DNA of 64,000 bases from Epiperipatus broadwayi (GCA_028023455.1 JAQFVV010000021.1:8520853-8584852); one strand, 5' to 3'; shown: positions 46,893 to 58,791, counted from the first letter of the stretch. Translations and numbers: made by a program. Notes: generated by a model from the letters alone, not told the origin.

Positions 46893-47205
46893 AAAATATT
46901 TTATGTACTAAAATGGGAAGATAAGAAGTAAAAATAAATGGAGATTGTTCAAGTCATGTAGCTTTTGCAAATGATATGATTTTTCTTTTTGCAAATAAAG
47001 CTTCACTCCTGAAAATATTGCAAAAGATATCAGATGATAGTAAGAAATAGAGAATAAAAAAATGTCAAATAGACTAAAGGAATGTTTAATTGAATTTGTA
47101 TACAAAAAAAATAAAGACAGATATTCATGAATTAGAAGCTAACAATTGTAAATACCTAGGTCAAGTGATTAATAAAAAATATGAAACATAATGGAGGGAG
47201 GGGAT
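46893..47205 (+). pseudogene. RTE retrotransposon fragment, right part
   Basis: Resumes the RTE similarity: KIFYVLKWE-like sequence, GDCSSHVAFANDMIFLFAN (the FADD motif C region, here FAND), then LEANNCKYLGQVI near 47130-47172, and a decayed NIMDEINHRIKLG end. Compare HLDFADDIVVFANNASEL, VNSYKYLGQIIN of the intact copy. Many stops. Confidence 0.72.
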
Positions 47206-47393
47206 TGAAGATTTCAAAAAAAATGTCACTCTTCTTCATAAAAAATTAATTGAATCTATTATTAAGATAAACAAATGACTAATTAACATAGCTTGCAATT
47301 TTAAATGAGTTTACTTAGTAAATAAATATTTATACTAAGTACATAGTTTCCAAGAATGAACTAAATGTGTCTTTATATTTTAATTATGTAAAC

Positions 47394-48245
47394 GAGAGGA
47401 TACCCCAAAATAACCAGAATTTTGTAATAAAAAAATTGTGGGATCTCCTACAAAATACTGTCCATTTGATGTAGTGCACCAGTCTAAATGACTTTTCTAC
47501 TTCTCAAAGTAGTGGTGAAACTCTTGCAAAATATATTTTATTGCATCTCGTTTTTTTTTCTTTCAACCTTCCAAGTCTGCAAACTTTTTCTTTTGGGGCA
47601 TTTTTTTATTTACTGAAATAAAAAGGAGTTGTGCAGAGCAAAATCAAGTAAATATGGTTGATGGATAATCTGGGACATGCTTATTTCATTAAAAATTATA
47701 CAACATTCAAGGCATTGTTGACTGTCAGGATAAACATTGCACTAAGAAATTGGAATTTTACCATAACACACAGACTGTTTATAACTTATAGGTAAAACAT
47801 CTGATTATTACAAATGAATTCTGAGTGAACAACATCATTTACATACAAAAAAAATCAGCATCGTATTGTTTCTGGACTTTATTCACCCACATTTAAGATG
47901 TGGTGAATTTGACACATCTATTAAACCACTCATAAACTCACTTTTCCCCAGAATATCTTGCTTATATGCTGTTTTACACATTTTAACTGTTTTGTTTTTT
48001 TGCCATTTTCCCTTACAGAAACAGAATTTTACATTGGTACAACTTTTCAGCCATTATAAATATCAACAAATAAGTGAAACACACTTAATAAAAACATATA
48101 CTCTACCACAATATGACTTCCCTTGAAGATGACAGTCAGAAGACTAATGCGAGAAATTTGTGCAAGAGGCATCTAGTGGCAGAAGTATATACTACAACAT
48201 GCTCACCAAAAAAATATTCTAATTATTTTTGGGTGCACCTTATAT
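47394..48245 (-). pseudogene. Mariner-type transposase relic with terminal inverted repeats
   Basis: Ends: AGGATACCCCAAAATAACCAG at the left; the reverse complement of the right end reads AGGTGCACCCAAAAATAATTAG, a mariner-like terminal inverted repeat. The minus strand, with stops and frameshifts, gives an N-terminal helix-turn-helix-like part (QCKILFL.GK, YKQDILGKS, VYEWFNRC), then the catalytic middle (YDADFF, MLFTQNSFV.., QCLECCIIFNEI) and the C-terminal HQPYLLDFAL, MPQKKKFADLEG, SFTTTLRS, IXTGALHQMDSIL. This parallels YEWFKRF, MLI.FFD..G..H.EF, PYSPDLAP.DFFLFPKLK, KRFADLEE, and LD.CI..NG.YFEGD of mariner proteins. The region between the DNA-binding part and the first catalytic block is missing, so at about 850 bp it is shorter than a full mariner (about 1.3 kb). 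Plus-strand open frames at 47866 and 48113 are shadows. Confidence 0.78.
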
Positions 48246-48702
48246 ATTACATGTTTGGTTTTATTAAAGTCCATCTTATCTCAATTCCCCTATCTTGCAT
48301 CCATAAGCATATAAATTCAGCCCATCTTTTTCCATTCTTCTTGCCTCTATTGGACAACATTTACTCTTTAGCTGATCTAAAACATCAAATACCTGAATTT
48401 TTGGTCCATATTGATAGTGCAACACTTTTTGTTACATCACTCTCATACAAATTAATTATTGTTTTTCTAGAGTCTTTTAACAGCTTTTAATAAGATGAAG
48501 AAGCATTGCTCTGTAGATATATACTTTTTTTAATTTTTTAGATTTTATCTATGTGTGGGTGTATTAAATTTTTTCCCAAAATCAAACTGAATAAATAAAT
48601 AAAAGAATATTACAATAAGCAAATAAACATTGATCATCATTGTTGGTACTTTTACCTTACTTATTAGCCTTTTAACACAACTGATGTTATCTCAGTTTTA
48701 GA

Positions 48703-48709
48703 GCACACG

Positions 48710-48745
<36 letters not shown>
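48703..48745. repeat. (AC)n(AT)n microsatellite
   Basis: About 12 AC/CA units followed by about 10 AT units. Confidence 0.92.
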
Positions 48746-48754
48746 GTAACCGGA

Positions 48755-49045
48755 CCCCTGTACAACCTCTTTGTTATCTCGGTTGTAACAATTTCCTGAT
48801 GAGAATGTTGCAGGAAGGAACTATTGATTGGCATTTCCAAATGCAGATGTTATCCCCCCCCTACAATAATATTTCCTGCTCATTAGAGGATGTAGCACCA
48901 TAGACACTGGAAGCATCTAGAAATTTTTGTGTTTGGTTTTCTAAATGGTGCCACTAGAGTTCCATCTCTCTACAACCTGACTTACCTAGGTCTTGTTATG
49001 CCAGACATAGCTCAGGAGGCATGAAATTCTCATGAACAAGTGCAA
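48755..49045. other. Unassigned block of higher G+C, probably an old repeat
   Basis: Less AT-rich than its flanks, with GTAACCGGACCCCTGTACAA, GGTTGTAACAATTTCCTGAT and GTGCCACTAGAGTTCCATCT. CCTGATGAGAATG occurs but no GAAA half follows at the right distance. No coding similarity recognised. Confidence 0.4.
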
Positions 49046-49624
49046 TGAATAACAAGTGATGCAACATGAACAACTGGATAATTAAAATTAATTTTAAGTA
49101 ACAGCAATTTTATTTAACAACAATTCATTTGAAGTCCTTCTAATAAAGTTTCTTCATATCCATGTGAAGATTCATTTTCAGTTGAATTATGAGAAGTTTA
49201 GAAGCACTTTATTTATCAATAATTTATTTGCGGTCCATTGTGTCTCTTGGTATACATCCAATAATGGTACAATATGAATTAAAGAATGCAAGTTCTTTAA
49301 CAATTAATATCTTTAGTTATTTAGTTAATTCACAGAGAGGAGTGCAATATATGAAGACAACAGAGATAATAATGAAGATAACCGATAGCATTCTATTTAA
49401 TTCAGAGTTTCACTTAATTCTGATCTGTAGTCTTTTAGGTAGTTGTCACATGTAATGTGGCTTAAATTAACTCATTTATGAAGATATTCTTTACATACAA
49501 AAGTATTTCTATTATTCCAGTTAATTTTAGGTGAGTCTAAGCATAATAAGTATATTTCTATTCATTGTTATCCAAATCCAGGTTTGAATCCTTAATATAA
49601 GCACATTTATATCCATTGGTTATT

Positions 49625-50080
49625 CAGGTAAAATATAAGTATATGTATTTCCATTGGTTATTCAGGTAAAACATAAGTGTATGTATTTCCATTGGTTATT
49701 CAGGTGAAATATAAGTGTATGTATTTCCATCTGTCCAGATATCAATTTATCTTGCAAATGCATTTATTTGGTATTCACACGTTCTTATCCACATTTGTCA
49801 TTAATTCACATTTATTCGTAAATAAATATGTATTTCCATCTGTCCAGATATCAATTTATCTTGCAAATGCATTTATTTAGTATTCACACGTTCTTATCCG
49901 CATTTGTCATTAATTCACATTTATATCTATTGGTTATCCAGACAAAATATAAATGTATGTATTTCCATTGGTTATTCAGGTAAAATATAAGAGTATGTAT
50001 ATAAGAGTATGTATTTCCATCTGTCCAGATATCAATTCATCTTGCAAATGCATTTATTTGGTATTTCCGATTTTCAATAA
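49625..50080. repeat. Complex tandem array of two unit types
   Basis: A unit of about 37-41 bp (GTATGTATTTCCATTGGTTA, TTCAGGTAAAATATAAG) is repeated three times at about 49629-49735 and again near 49950-50010. A longer unit (CATCTGTCCAGATATCAATT, ATCTTGCAAATGCATTTATT, CACACGTTCTTATCC) occurs at about 49727-49812, 49836-49923 and 50017-50080. The open frames across it are translations of the repeats. Confidence 0.85.
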
Positions 50081-50089
50081 CTCTATTTA

Positions 50090-51180
50090 TATCATTGTAA
50101 ATTTAACCATGACACATTGTTTTGGTATTCTTACTTCTCAACTCGTATATATAACATGTTTTAATTCCATGTTTAATTCCTTTTCTCAGAGTTTACAAAT
50201 AATAAATAAAATTTTGAAAAAAGATTTTCTTAATCTTTCAATGCATATAACCATTAACTTTTATTGATGTACTAATTCATATTTAAATGTTTGAATTTAT
50301 TTATAATATCGTATAAATTTACTAAATACATTCATTTTGTATAAATACATTCATTATGTATATTTTCCAATTTTATCTGGGTTATAAACACGTTATTATA
50401 ATTTAGTTAGCTATAGTTATATATAATAGCTCAGCATTTCTGATTTTTCCAGGTATACTTATTTGTATATCAGTAATATAAATAGTTATAAGTATTTGTT
50501 TTTATTTTATTCTAATTCAGATGTATCTGCATATAAGAAGTTAATCATTTATGATTTACCTTATTAAAAATGCCTTTTTATTATAGATGTTTAAGACATT
50601 TACGTATTTATAATTTATCACCAATAAAATGTATTTTCACATAGCTATAATTATTCATAATTTATTTTAAGAAAGATGTTTTTTTTTTTATAAACACTTA
50701 TAAGTATTGAATATTTCATGAAATTGTTACCTTCATTTTATCCAGTTTGTTCCTTCACTTCAGATTACTACTGCATTCAAAAAGGGATCATTTTATTTAA
50801 GCTAAATAGCATTATTTACTTTCTATGATGTTCACTCAGGCGAGTCTTGGAGGTTCATGGCTGTGGACAAAGAGAGGAAGCTATTATGATTACTCTTCCA
50901 TTCTTATGATTTCCTTATTAATACTTTCTTTTTTCATCATTAGCAGTGTGACTGTAAATATTATATTCTAAGGTGACTAAAATCAGTTTTAACTAAACAG
51001 TTAACCAACACTTAGATAAAACTTTTTAACTTTTTTTAACTCTCACTTTTCTTACTTTTTGACTGCTCTTAAAATCTTTTTTTTAAAAAAATCTCCTCTA
51101 AACTTCAAACTCAACTATTTATACCCTGATCTCTGGATTGATTCTGCAGCACTCCCCACTATATATGATTTGTTACACAG
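50090..51180. other. AT-rich DNA, no gene seen
   Basis: No recognisable element. A somewhat less AT-rich stretch (50835-51180) leads into the left LTR, and I could not decide whether it belongs to another repeat. Confidence 0.45.
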
Positions 51181-51185
51181 CTTTC

Positions 51186-51609
51186 ATTTAAGCCCAAGTG
51201 CTTCTCTCTTCTTAAGGATTGGACACTACTCTTAGTGGGACAGATAAGGAATCATGAGCATTAAACCATGTTTTTCAATTTGATAACTTTGCCTCAAGCG
51301 AATATTATATTTTGTACCACAACATCATTTCAAAAATTAAAATGTACTACTTTTAATAAATGCAAGCTTTAAGTAAATAGTTAGAGATGTATTTATATCA
51401 TAATTTAAAAATATATCAATAAAGAAGGTTTATCTTTTTTTTTGTCAGTTATAGAAAATAATGATTTTCTTGTAAATTTATAAAGTTTTTGCTTTATTTT
51501 TTTTTTAAAAAAATAGGATCAACTTCCTTTATACATCAGCCTCTTTTTAGGAGGGGAGGTAAAATAGCTCTTAGAATATATACACACATAAAAGAGAGTT
51601 TCTGTTTCA
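51186..51609 (-). repeat. 3' LTR
   Basis: On the plus strand it runs ATTTAAGCCCAAGTGCTTCT, TTCTTAAGGATTGGACACTA, CTTTGCCTCAAGCGAATATT, GATCAACTTCC and GAGAGTTTCTGTTTCA. It aligns over its whole length with 53303-53728. Confidence 0.85.
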
Positions 51610-52499
51610 TTATCCCCCACCAAATTTTGGGATGAAATCACCTGGAAGTACAATTTTAATCCACATACTATACACATCATTTCTCATTACTGCCTCTCTA
51701 CTGGTTATAGATTTGCTGATGAAATGGGTAAGATGAGCCAGAAAAGTGAATGCATGAACTGTATCCTCCAATGCTAGAATAAGCAGATGGGCAAGCACAA
51801 ACTACCAGTACACACTGCTCCATGACATCATGAGAAAATATCTAATTTTTAAGCACTACCTATTGTACCTAGAGGGATCATCCAACTAAGAATAGAAGCC
51901 AGAAAAAAATTGGCACTGAGCCAACCCTGATCAGATTCTGTGAGTCTTATGAGCTTATTCATTTGGTCTATTCATGAGACCAAGGCCTATTCATGAGGCC
52001 TAGATATACACACCGCTGGACTACTCTAGGAACTGAACATCCAGGTCTGGATAGTGCCAAGCATATACTTTGGAGCATCATAACACAATGCATCCAAGCA
52101 GCTCTGCTCAATCATCCACCCACCCTGACATGAAAAATACAAATTCATGCATCACTACATCCCACTCACAAATTTCTTCCATCAGCTATTTTTATTTTAT
52201 TGATCTGTATTGTAACTACATCCTGGCTTGGGAGACTGATGATCATGATCAGTTCTCCTATGGCATCTTTCTTTGTTTTGAGGTGATCAACATCTATTTT
52301 GTTCTATTTTTGGGCATTTTCAGGCCATACATCATTATGGTGGCTTGCATTTCTAGCGACACTTTTCTGCAAGTTATCATCACTATTTGATCTTGTTATA
52401 ACCCAGGCTTGGTATGGGTTATGCATATTGCCTGTTGAATATCTTATTTGCCTTTTCCATGGTGGTATTTCATTTCTTTGGTGATGATACCATGGTGGT

Positions 52500-53286
52500 G
52501 GGTCATAGTTGCTATATTATTGAGAAGGCATTTTCCTTTTGTATCTGATGGTTCCTATTCTAGTCCCATCATCTATTCTATAGGGAGGTTTGTTTTGTGA
52601 TTGCTTTGCTCCTCCTTCCTGGGTTGCTGATGCCCTGCAGCTATCATAGGCTGTTAACAGTTCAGGAACCTGCTCAATAGATTGGCTATCAGTTCCAATT
52701 AGCATTTTTTTCTACATAACTTGGGAAGCTGCACTGTATCAATCTAATAATCTGGAGTTCAGATAGAGGGTCAGATGTCAAGGCTCTTAACCTGGCCACC
52801 TGTCTTCTAAAGAAGGGTGTATAAGGCTCTCCAGGTAGACATTTCTCCTGGGACACCTTGTATTTAATCCACACCTGATAATCGTCACTCCAGTAACAGC
52901 TCATAAGTGCTCCTTTAAAATCATCAAAATTTGTAGATTGGGTGAACAGTGAATCTCACCATGCTTGCACTGCACCTTGGAGATGACTACATGTTATTGC
53001 CAGTTTTGCCTCTTCTATCAATACATTAATACTAAAGTACCTCCAAACTTTTTACATATTCTATAGGTGCTTCATTACAGCTCCCTGAAAGACTTCTGAT
53101 TTTAAAGAATTGATTTACAATTCCAGACATCTGGTTGGTTATAGGGACTTCATGACTAACTTGATAATTCTTTTTTTGACTTTCTTTTGGGACTGTTTCT
53201 GCCTTTGCTTGTTTAGGCAATATATTGCTATTTTTTATTTCTATCTCTTTTATCTGGGTGGTCAATATATCCACTTTCTCCTGCAT
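52500..53286 (-). pseudogene. Retrotransposon gag-like gene, broken
   Basis: Begins at ATG 53286 only about 17 bp inside the 5' LTR: MQEKVDILTTQIKEIEIKNS, a coiled-coil-like N-terminus, then IRSLSGSCNEAPIEYVKSLE. After a frameshift near 53030: IEEAKLAITCSHLQGAVQAW, one stop (expected Trp), DSLFTQSTNFDDFKGALMSC, YWSDDYQVWIKYKVSQEKC, PYTPFFRRQVARLRALT and LSELQIIRLIQCSFPSYVEK. A second frameshift leads to the Gln/Pro/Arg-rich tail ending at 52517. The LQGAA..WW......F..F.. pattern and the helical block after it are those of retrotransposon capsid (gag) proteins. No CCHC zinc knuckle was seen. Confidence 0.68.
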
Positions 53287-53302
53287 GGATTCTTGAATTA
53301 TT

Positions 53303-53728
53303 ATTTAAGCCTGAGTGCTTTTCTCTTCTTAAGGATTGGACACTACTCTTAGTGTGACAGATAAGGAATCATGAGGATTGAGCCATGTTTTTCAATTTGA
53401 TAACTTTGCCTCAAGTGAATATTGTATTTTGTACAACAACATCATTTCAAAAATTAAAATATACTATTTTTAATAAATGCCAGCTTTAAGTAAATACTTA
53501 GAGACATATTTATATCATAATTTAAAATTATAAAATTAATAATGAAGGTTTATCTTTTTTTCTCAGTTATAGAAAATAATGATTTTCTTGTAAATTTATA
53601 AACTTTTTGCTTTATTTTTTTAAAAAAAAAATAGGATCAACTTCCTTCATGTACATTGGCCTTTTTTTAGGGGGGGGATAAAATAGCTCTTAGAATACCT
53701 ACATACGTGAAACAGAGTTTCTGTTTCA
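53303..53728 (-). repeat. 5' LTR
   Basis: Counterpart of 51186-51609 (ATTTAAGCCTGAGTGCTTTT, TTCTTAAGGATTGGACACTA, CTTTGCCTCAAGTGAATATT, CAGAGTTTCTGTTTCA). Substitutions and small indels separate the two. Confidence 0.85.
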
Positions 53729-53734
53729 ATATAT

Positions 53735-55095
53735 ATATATATATAATTCACAGCACCACAGCCAGTGCTTAAAATAAACCAATAGAATATTAGCTTTCTA
53801 GCGACAAGGCAACACTTAGATATTAAAAGCAAATCTACTAAAAATCACAATCTAATATCATGAGTTACAATGGTTCAAAAAGATTCAGATTAAAACTGCC
53901 TAGAAGTTTCTCACACAAGATCCATTTAACAGGCCATAAAAACTATTTAAAGCAAAATTAATAAATAATCATTATGTGCAGTTGTGGATTACATATACAT
54001 ATGTATACATATATAAATATCAACTTAATTTTGACCTATTGGCTTAAATCATATGTTTAAATCATAGTGAAACCTACTAATATTTTAAATTCTAGAGAAT
54101 TTTTACACAAGACTAGAAATTTTTCAGTAATCATTCATTTTTAACTTCACTAAGTATTATATCATTAATTAGTAAATGGGTATCTAAACATTTATAATTA
54201 CAAGATGAAATAAAAAAACTCATTATACCAGAATCATATGAAAATTTTAGAAAATTCTACAAACCATGTTTGAATCCAGGCTGAGTAAATTTAAACATAT
54301 TTTCAATAGATCATGTTATTTTTTTTTACATAACCAATCACTAACCAACCCAATTAGTTATTCAATATTGGTTGGCAAATGGGTATCTATACATTTTTAA
54401 TTAAAGAATAAAACTAAATTAGATATTCATTCAGATGTTAATCAATGATCAATTGAAAAGACTTCTGAATACTATCTTCTACCTATTTATTTCTCAATCA
54501 GAGATCATAGAGGGCGGATTTGCTTTGTGATGATGCTTAAAAACTATTTTATCTAATTTCTTTCAAGTAAATAACAGCAGTGGCAGTAAATCTGAAATCA
54601 TGATTTATAGATTTAAACTCTAAAATCCATTACTTTACCATTGACCTAAATTTTGCAGGACATTTTACCAATATTATTAGTTTATAAAAAAAGTTAAATG
54701 AAATAAATACTTAAATAAAAAGTTCTGTTGGAAATCGATATTTGTTCTTATTAATTTTATAGTCAGCTTAGATAGTCTCATTTGAGCATCAAAAATGATT
54801 ATAGGGTCCATTATTTCAATGCCAGTCATTACCATATTTTATTTTTAATGTTTTCAAAGATTAACCATTTGGTATCATATTAGTGTATACTTTAGAACTT
54901 TTTTAAATACATGGTGGAGTCACAAAACCACTACTGACATATTAAGTGATAAACCAAACCTAACAGAAAAGACATGAGTAAAGTATACTAAAATATTATG
55001 AACAATAAATATTGTACATATTTAAGCATCAAAATTGCAATACTATTTTATATATTTTACAATTATATTACATAATAATATTAGTAAGGTAAACA
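53735..55095. other. AT-rich DNA, no feature seen
   Basis: GGTATCTA-ACATTT-like sequence recurs (GGGTATCTAAACATTTATAA near 54178, GGGTATCTATACATTTTTAA near 54382), a possible diverged duplication. No coding similarity. Confidence 0.45.
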
Positions 55096-55099
55096 TTGA

Positions 55100-55985
55100 G
55101 ATTAGTGTAATGGAGGGGGTACTCCATATTATCAAAACGTTTTACAGCAGTGCTGCAACAAATATTTTATGGATTAAAATAGGAAGCTAAAGAATAAAGG
55201 CAAATGGAGATTATTTAAGACATTTATATTTTGTAGATGATGTAGTTGTTTTTGCAAATAATGCTTCAGAGCTTTAGAAAATGTTACAAGAGTTTTAAGA
55301 TGAAAATAAGAAAGTAGGACTAAAGGTAAATATTAAAATGATTAAGATAATGTTCAATGGATTTTCTCAAAAGATGAAAATAAAGATTGATATTAATGAT
55401 TTAGAAGAAATTAACAACTACAAATACCTTGATCAGATTATTACTACAGATGGAAACATAATGGATGAAATTAATCATAGAATTAAACTTGGTTGGAGTG
55501 CTTTTGGTAAAAATAACTTAATATTGATTGGCAATATGCCTATGTGTTTGAAAAGGAAGATTTTTAATAAATTACTAGTTTTTGCTTACAGATCTGAGAC
55601 TTGGATACTTAAAAAAAGAGCAATGTAGAGACTTCAGATAACTCAAAGAAGTATGAAGTACACATGTTAGGAGTAATTAAAAGTGATTAAAAAGACAATA
55701 CATGGGTAAGAGAACAAACAAGTGTTACTGATATTATTGAAAAGATTAAGACTGAAGTAGAGTTGAGCTGAACATATTACTAGAAGAGGTGATAGTAGAT
55801 GAGCAATTGAAATATTAAACTCCAAGAGATTACAAAAGACCCAGAAAGAGACCATGTGTGAGATGAATGGATGAAATATGAAAGTGTGTAAGATTGATGT
55901 GAAGATCAAAGAAGATGGATTGTACTTGGAGAAATCATCATCTTGCAGTTGATTGATAATGATTGATGATGATGATGACTCATAT
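55100..55985 (+). pseudogene. RTE retrotransposon, 5'-truncated copy
   Basis: Starts inside RT motif B (GTACTCCATATTATCAAAAC against GACTCCATATCTCCAAAAC of the intact copy) and runs to the 3' tail GATTGATGATGATGATGA. Decayed FADD-region sequence (TTTGTAGATGATGTAGTTGT) follows; then the 96-codon frame at 55338-55628 reads MIKIMFNGFSQKMKIKIDIN, INNYKYLDQIITTDGNIMDE and INHRIKLGWSAFGKNNLIL, close to the intact protein. A stop and frameshifts follow, with RKRPHVRWMDE-like remnants near 55840-55870. The 55667-55999 minus-strand open frame is a shadow. Confidence 0.88.
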
Positions 55986-55999
55986 TTTAGGTTTATCAC

Positions 56000-57090
56000 T
56001 TAGTATGGCAGTAGTGGCTCAATGTCTCCACCGTAATGTTAAAAAATTCCCAAAGCACATATTAAAATAGAATCAAATATTGTCTATAATGAAGTAGATC
56101 TTTTCTTAACATGGCCAAAGAAAAATAATTTTGATCTGATTATTTGTTCTTCAAATGAAAGTTTAGGTGTAACGCAATATTGTTGTCATGATATTTTACA
56201 AATCTAATGCTGCAGGTTAAAGGTGTCAATTCTTTTTTAAACCTATTTCTTTATTGCTGCAAATCCTGATTAAAAGTAAACTAATTCTTAAAATGTTAGA
56301 TGTGAAGCACATTTATTTTTTAGTTATCAATCCTTTGGATTAGAATTTGGATTAAAATATTTTAGAGAAGATAAACATGTTATTTTAATGACTTCAAACA
56401 TACAATAGCATCCAAATTAACAATATCAAAAAGAAAAAGGAATTGTGTTTTTGTACAAAAAAGGACAATTTTGTTCATATCTTTCACATAAATAATTGAT
56501 GCTATGCATTGCAATAGGTCACTGAACAATTAGTAAAACATTCACTCATTTCCAAAAATGGGAATGAAAATAAAATTAATTCATATGCTTAGTCATATGA
56601 TACTTATTAATTAATTAACTACTTGGGTGTGATATATAAAAATAAAATAATTAACTTGCTTCCTGGTGTTGTGTACTAAACGTCCCATATTGTATGTTTT
56701 TTTTTTCCAGTCGTTTAATTCGCAAAGACAATAAATGCTTGGAAATATTTAATCTCCAATAATATTTTTTTTTGTAGTTAACCAAATAATGAATTAAATA
56801 AAGAATTGATGAATGTACAAAATTCAAAAAAAAATTATTATACAAAACACGTATTTCTGCATATTCAAATTGTTGCTTTTTATCAATTATTTTCATTCAT
56901 ACATTGTATCTAAAAAACATATGATAATGTGTAATTAATATTATGCTGATGCGTTGCAGTGAAATTTTTCTATATAATAATTTCTGTAGGCTTTCTATAT
57001 CATAATTTCTGCCAACTAAGCGCTTTCAGAGTTTTGTCATTCTATAACTATAGTCTCATAGATTGTTAATATCATTATATGCAAATGTAT
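56000..57090. other. AT-rich DNA, no gene seen
   Basis: No recognised similarity on either strand. Confidence 0.5.
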
Positions 57091-57103
57091 GCAAAACTAT
57101 CTC

Positions 57104-57430
57104 CTATATTATCCATTTTCTGGAAATGGTAAAACAAGTGTCTTTTTTATTTATTGAGTTGATATCATTGGTGATAAAGCAAGCTTCTTTGATTTTTATC
57201 TTGATGTCATTTCTTTCTCTGCATAACATATCACCCTTGGAGGGTTCAAATCTGTGTTTGAGCTCTTGCTGGTGATTAGAAAATACAGGACTGCCTTCTT
57301 TTTTGGTTATTTCTTTTGTATATATGTGTTTGTGATGAGCCAATCTACTGCCAATTGTGACACAAGTTTCATCATAATAAACAGCATCACACTTTATTTG
57401 AGGGCACCCAATTCTATATACTACCTGAGG
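57104..57430 (-). pseudogene. Penelope-like element GIY-YIG endonuclease fragment
   Basis: An open stretch on the minus strand reads VVYRIGCPQIKCDAVYYDET (about 57425-57366), CVTIGSRLAHHKHIYTKEIT, EGSPVFSNHQQELKHRFEPS, GDMLCRERNDIKIKIKEACF, ITNDINSINKKDTCFTISRK, and a stop at 57104. The pattern VY.I.C..C...YIGET......R...H, ...HQ...H.FD......L..E.....RKIKEA..I......N.D.G is that of the GIY-YIG endonuclease of Penelope-like elements, including the Cys-x4-Cys pair before the YIG motif. Here the catalytic YIGET is YYDET, and the expected Arg in GR is replaced, so the domain is probably inactive. The RT that should precede it is not found upstream. Confidence 0.8.
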
Positions 57431-57484
57431 GGTTGCTTCAATATTTTTTATCTTTGGTATTATTAATAAGCCTATTGGTATTTG

Positions 57485-58785
57485 GAGGAGTTCTAAATAG
57501 TTATTACAATGTTATGGATAATATGTAAGGTTATTCTATGATGTTTTTCAGTGATTATGCAAAGACTCATGGGAAGATGTGCCATGTTTAAAGGTAAAGC
57601 ATTTTTTTTATTTAAATAGTTCAATCAACATACATAAGACTCTACATTAGGTTCCTAAAAATTGACAGTGAATTAAAAAAACACGTTTCTAACTGACAAG
57701 AGTTATAGTACTGAGTGCTATGGTAAGAGATATGGTTAATGGCTCATGTTCTTTAACTATTATCAGTGCCATGAATGATATAATGCATTTGTAAAGTAAC
57801 AGATTCTGAAGAATAAAATCTTTAAATCAATTCCAGTCACTGCATTAAGGCAGTCAAATCTTTTCATGAACTCATGAACAATAAAGCCATTATCGTAAAT
57901 CATATCTTGTTATGTTAGTAAACTTTTTAGTTCCTCAATTAGAGTATGTTGACAATAAAATTTCAGATGTGTATGTAACAGCATGATTTGATATACCTTA
58001 TTTTGCAGTTACTGTTCACAAATTTTCAAATAAAACTTCCCAGGAAAAAAACAGATTACACAATTTTGTCTAATTGAATCACCATCCAAATAACCGGAAC
58101 TAACTTTTTTGAATTACACACCAAGAATGATGCAAAGTAAAGAATAGAATAACTTAATAATTTAAAGCAATGAGAACAAATTCTACAATGCTTAAAAAGT
58201 GCAAAAATCTTGTGTTAGTGGGTTACAAAATGCTTAAAAGGTGACACAAATTTCAACTTTTTTGCAAATTCTGAATAATTAAATAAAGGTTATTTCATAA
58301 TTACTCTCTTTATAGAATTTTCTTTCTATTACAAATATTAGTTTTAGCCTTACTTTTGATCTATATTCTCTACTAGTAAAATTACTACTAACATTCAAAC
58401 AACAGTATCAAAATGATATTTTCAAATCTGTTAAAATTGCAACTTAATTGTTGTTTAATGTGTTTTCAGCTGATTTCCTGAGCAGCTGTTGACATTATGT
58501 TTGTATAACAGAAATATGTATTCTGCACCAGATTGGTTGACTTTTCATCAAACTTGCTGTATAGACAGTCTTAAGTTTTTATAAAGTGTGTAAATAAATA
58601 AAGTTACTAGATTACATATTTATGTGGTATTTAAAATTTAAAATATTTATTTGAAGATAAAGTTATTTAAAACTGAATTGATTTTATAAGATCTGCTTAG
58701 TCAATTAACATTAAGCTGATAGAAATGAGGCTTTAGATAAATTACCATAAAATTTTATCTTCATACTTTTAGTATCAAATTGAGC
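57485..58785. other. AT-rich DNA, no gene seen
   Basis: No repeat or coding similarity recognised. Confidence 0.5.
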
Positions 58786-58791
58786 ATTGGG

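Larger units (their letters stand above)
51186..53728 (-). mobile_element. Gag-only LTR retrotransposon, internally deleted
   Basis: Two direct repeats of about 425 bp (51186-51609 and 53303-53728) flank a 1.7-kb interior. The element reads on the minus strand, so 53303-53728 is the 5' LTR. LTRs start TGAAACAGAAACTC. They differ at many positions, indicating an old insertion. The interior has gag-like sequence next to the 5' LTR but no protease, reverse transcriptase, RNase H or integrase motif that I can see, and there is no room for a full pol. A GGTGGGGGATAAT purine-rich stretch precedes the 3' LTR and may be the polypurine tract. No clear primer-binding site and no flanking target duplication were found. 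The superfamily (Ty3-like is most likely) cannot be settled. Confidence 0.78.

Noticed and set aside
47866-48490. Plus-strand open frames of 86 and 125 codons
   Set aside because: The first and part of the second are antisense to the mariner relic; the remainder shows no similarity.
48790-48820. A further hammerhead at CCTGATGAGAATG
   Set aside because: No GAAA half, stem II or closing stem I at the required positions.
49625-50080. A CRISPR array
   Set aside because: Units are of two lengths, repeats are adjacent without unique spacers, and the surrounding DNA is animal-like.
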